From NCBI RefSeq assembly GCF_030010415.1, contig NZ_JASCSA010000002.1: 64,000 nucleotides of DNA. One strand, given 5' to 3'. A program made the translations under genes and the position numbers. Below the pieces are notes generated by a model, which worked only from the letters and a program-made list of their open reading frames with translations, was not told the DNA's origin and searched no databases. Shown piece after piece: positions 62,375 through 64,000 of the stretch. The DNA comes from Cobetia amphilecti (GTDB taxonomy: Bacteria; Pseudomonadota; Gammaproteobacteria; Pseudomonadales; Halomonadaceae). Numbering within the stretch: position 1 is the stretch's first letter; each line of letters begins with the position of its first letter.

Positions 62375-63390
62375 CAGTTGTTCTCCCCGGCAGCATCGGT
62401 GGGTGCCTGAGCGTCTGCCGCATCCTCGGCGGAGCCTTGCGCAGCGTCGTCACCCTCGGGTCTGGGCGCCGCCAGGTTGTCACGCGGCAACTCATCGAGG
62501 CTGTCATCGACATACAGGTTGTCGGTGTCCACCGGCGGCGGCATCTGGATCAGGAAGTTGCGCGAACGCTCCAGCTGCGCGATGGGCTCGGCACTCACGC
62601 GGGCAAACGGCTTGCCGGGATCATGATAGACCTCGGTGACACGTGCCACCGGCAAGCCGCGCGGAAAGCGCAGCGCCAGCCCGGAAGTCACCAGCAGGTC
62701 ACCGACACGAATATCGGCGGTGTCCGGCACATGCAGCACATCGACCTGGTCGATCTTGCCGCTGCCCTGGGCGATGAAGCGCAGGCCATTGCGATTGATC
62801 TCCACCGGCACGGCGTGGCTGGCATCACTGATCATCAGCACGCGACTGTTGTAGGCCGAGGTGGAGATGACCTGCCCGACGAGGCCATAGGCATCGAGTA
62901 CCGGCAAGCCGATGCGCACGCCATCCTGCTCGCCGCGGTCCACCACCATGCGGTGGGAAAACGGGTCAGCATCGAGGGTCAGCAACTGGGAGGTGATATA
63001 GGGGATATCGCTACGCTGCCCGGCATTGAGCAATTCGCGCAGGCGCGTATTCTCGGAGGTCAGGCTCGCCATGCGTTGCACACGGCTGGACAGATTGAGC
63101 AGCTGTTCGCGCAGCGCGCGATTCTCGTCGGCCAGCTCCTGCTGATCGGCAAACACCAGCGCGCCCCAGCTGATGCCTTCCGTCGGCAAGCTGACGACCC
63201 ACTGCACGGGCGATACCAGCGTCGCCATGCTGGCGCGCACATCGACCATCCAGCTGAAGCGATCTTCGGCAAACATCAGCGCGAGTGACAGCACCGCGCA
63301 CAACAGCATGCGGTAGCCGGGCACGGGGCCACGCGTGAACAGGGGTTTGATAGCACTTCCTCCGACAGGCCGGGACCAGCCGTACAGCAC
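62374..63390 (-). CDS. mreC: Rod-shape protein MreC
   Basis: MreC is a bitopic protein whose periplasmic part activates PBP2-RodA for side-wall growth. It has a membrane segment (ALLCAVLSLALMF-like, MLLCAVLSLALMFAED), a coiled coil (QQELADENRALREQLLNLSS) and beta domains, then an acidic tail. The start is doubtful. The family begins with KPLF; here this is preceded by ATC (63351-63349) with GGAGG seven bases upstream, while the only canonical upstream start is GTG at 63390 with a poor ribosome-binding site. From ATC it would be 325 residues, from GTG 338. Confidence 0.93.
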   Translation of the reverse strand: MLYGWSRPVGGSAIKPLFTRGPVPGYRMLLCAVLSLALMFAEDRFSWMVDVRASMATLVSPVQWVVSLPTEGISWGALVFADQQELADENRALREQLLNLSSRVQRMASLTSENTRLRELLNAGQRSDIPYITSQLLTLDADPFSHRMVVDRGEQDGVRIGLPVLDAYGLVGQVISTSAYNSRVLMISDASHAVPVEINRNGLRFIAQGSGKIDQVDVLHVPDTADIRVGDLLVTSGLALRFPRGLPVARVTEVYHDPGKPFARVSAEPIAQLERSRNFLIQMPPPVDTDNLYVDDSLDELPRDNLAAPRPEGDDAAQGSAEDAADAQAPTDAAGENN

Positions 63391-63415
63391 ACAGCATGCC
63401 CGGCCCCGGACGAGG

Positions 63416-64000
63416 TCAATCGCTCGACAGCAGCTCGAAGGTGTGCTGATCGATCATTTCCAGCGCCTTGCCACCGCCACGCGCCACGCAGGTCAGCGGG
63501 TCTTCGGCGATGATCACCGGCAGGCCCGTCTCTTCCGCGATCAGCTTGTCGATGTCACGCAGCAGCGCACCACCACCGGTCAGCACCAGGCCGCGCTCGG
63601 CGATGTCGGAGGCCAGCTCCGGCGGCGACTGCTCGAGCGCGCTCTTGACCACCGAGACGATGGCCGCCAGCGGTTCCTGCAGTGCATCGAGGATCTCGTG
63701 GGAGTTGAGCGTGAAGGAACGCGGAATGCCCTCGGCCAGGTTGCGGCCGCGCACGTCGATCTCGCGCAGCTCGCCACCCGGGTAGGCACAACCGATCTCT
63801 TCCTTGATGCGCTCGGCCGTCGCCTCACCGATCAGGCTGCCGTAATGGCGACGCACATAGGAGGTGATGGCTTCGTCGAAGCGGTCACCGCCGATACGCA
63901 CGGATTCGGAATAGACCACGCCGTTGAGCGAGATGATGGCGATTTCAGTGGTACCACCACCGATATCGACCACCATGGAGCCCATCGCCTCTTCCACCGG
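63416..64000 (-). CDS. mreB: Actin-like rod-shape protein MreB (C-terminal part, cut by right edge)
   Basis: MreB is the bacterial actin that organises side-wall synthesis. Only the last 194 codons or so are present; the start lies beyond base 64000. Seen are the phosphate-2 loop MVVDIGGGTTEIAIIS, GGDRFDEAITSYVRRHYGSLIG and the adenosine motif VLTGGGALLRDIDKLIAEETG. It leads the mreBCD operon, reading leftwards into mreC. Confidence 0.98.
   Translation of the reverse strand, partial: PVEEAMGSMVVDIGGGTTEIAIISLNGVVYSESVRIGGDRFDEAITSYVRRHYGSLIGEATAERIKEEIGCAYPGGELREIDVRGRNLAEGIPRSFTLNSHEILDALQEPLAAIVSVVKSALEQSPPELASDIAERGLVLTGGGALLRDIDKLIAEETGLPVIIAEDPLTCVARGGGKALEMIDQHTFELLSSD

Overview
This window is a conserved housekeeping block from the chromosome of a GC-rich gammaproteobacterium. 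The gene set and order (division/cell-wall cluster, rnpB, rsmI-lpoA-yraN-diaA-dolP, sspAB, petABC, rpsI-rplM, zapE, a DegS/AlgW protease, his and mla genes, murA, kds/lpt genes, rpoN-hpf-ptsN-rapZ-ptsO, mgtE, tldE/tldD, yhdP, rng, maf, mreBCD) resemble what I remember of Pseudomonas aeruginosa. Protein details such as low-complexity acidic tails and long linkers suggest a member of the Halomonadaceae (Halomonas or Cobetia type). The family assignment is inference. I found no phage, insertion sequence, CRISPR array, tRNA or rRNA.

Layout. 1-16.8 kb (minus strand): rsmH-ftsL-ftsI-murE-murF-mraY-murD-ftsW-murG-murC-ddlB-ftsQ-ftsA-ftsZ, which makes the peptidoglycan precursor and the divisome; ftsZ is cut by the left edge, and mraZ is missing in front of rsmH. 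17.0-17.4 kb: RNase P RNA with a clear promoter. 17.5-22.1 kb: rsmI, then divergent lpoA-yraN-diaA-dolP. 22.3-27.6 kb (minus): sspB, sspA, the cytochrome bc1 operon petABC, rpsI and rplM. 27.9-32.4 kb: zapE, zapG, a Nif3-family gene and a DegS/AlgW-type protease. 32.5-40 kb (minus): hisD, hisG, murA, ibaG and the mlaBCDEF lipid-transport genes. 40-51.4 kb (plus): a calcium/sodium antiporter, kdsD, kdsC, lptC, lptA, lptB, rpoN, hpf, ptsN, rapZ, ptsO and mgtE. 51.5-64 kb (mostly minus): tldE(pmbA), darP(+), tldD, yhdP, rng, maf, mreD, mreC and mreB, the last cut by the right edge.

Functionally the block joins envelope building (Mur, Fts, Mre, Lpo, Kds, Lpt, Mla, YhdP), respiration, ribosome components, nitrogen-PTS signalling with sigma-54, and RNA processing. 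Many genes are packed with stop/start overlaps of 1 to 14 bases.

No new multi-gene system is evident. The most unusual signals lie in small non-coding details. (1) At least thirteen short tandem-repeat arrays (periods 6 to 24 bases) sit at gene ends, in leaders, across stop codons, or as in-frame inserts. (2) A near-perfect sigma-54 promoter sits just upstream of rpoN itself. (3) A gene-less 660-base gap between rpoN and hpf carries an intrinsic terminator facing the minus strand, which suggests an unannotated RNA. (4) mreC has a strong Shine-Dalgarno sequence placed for an AUC codon.
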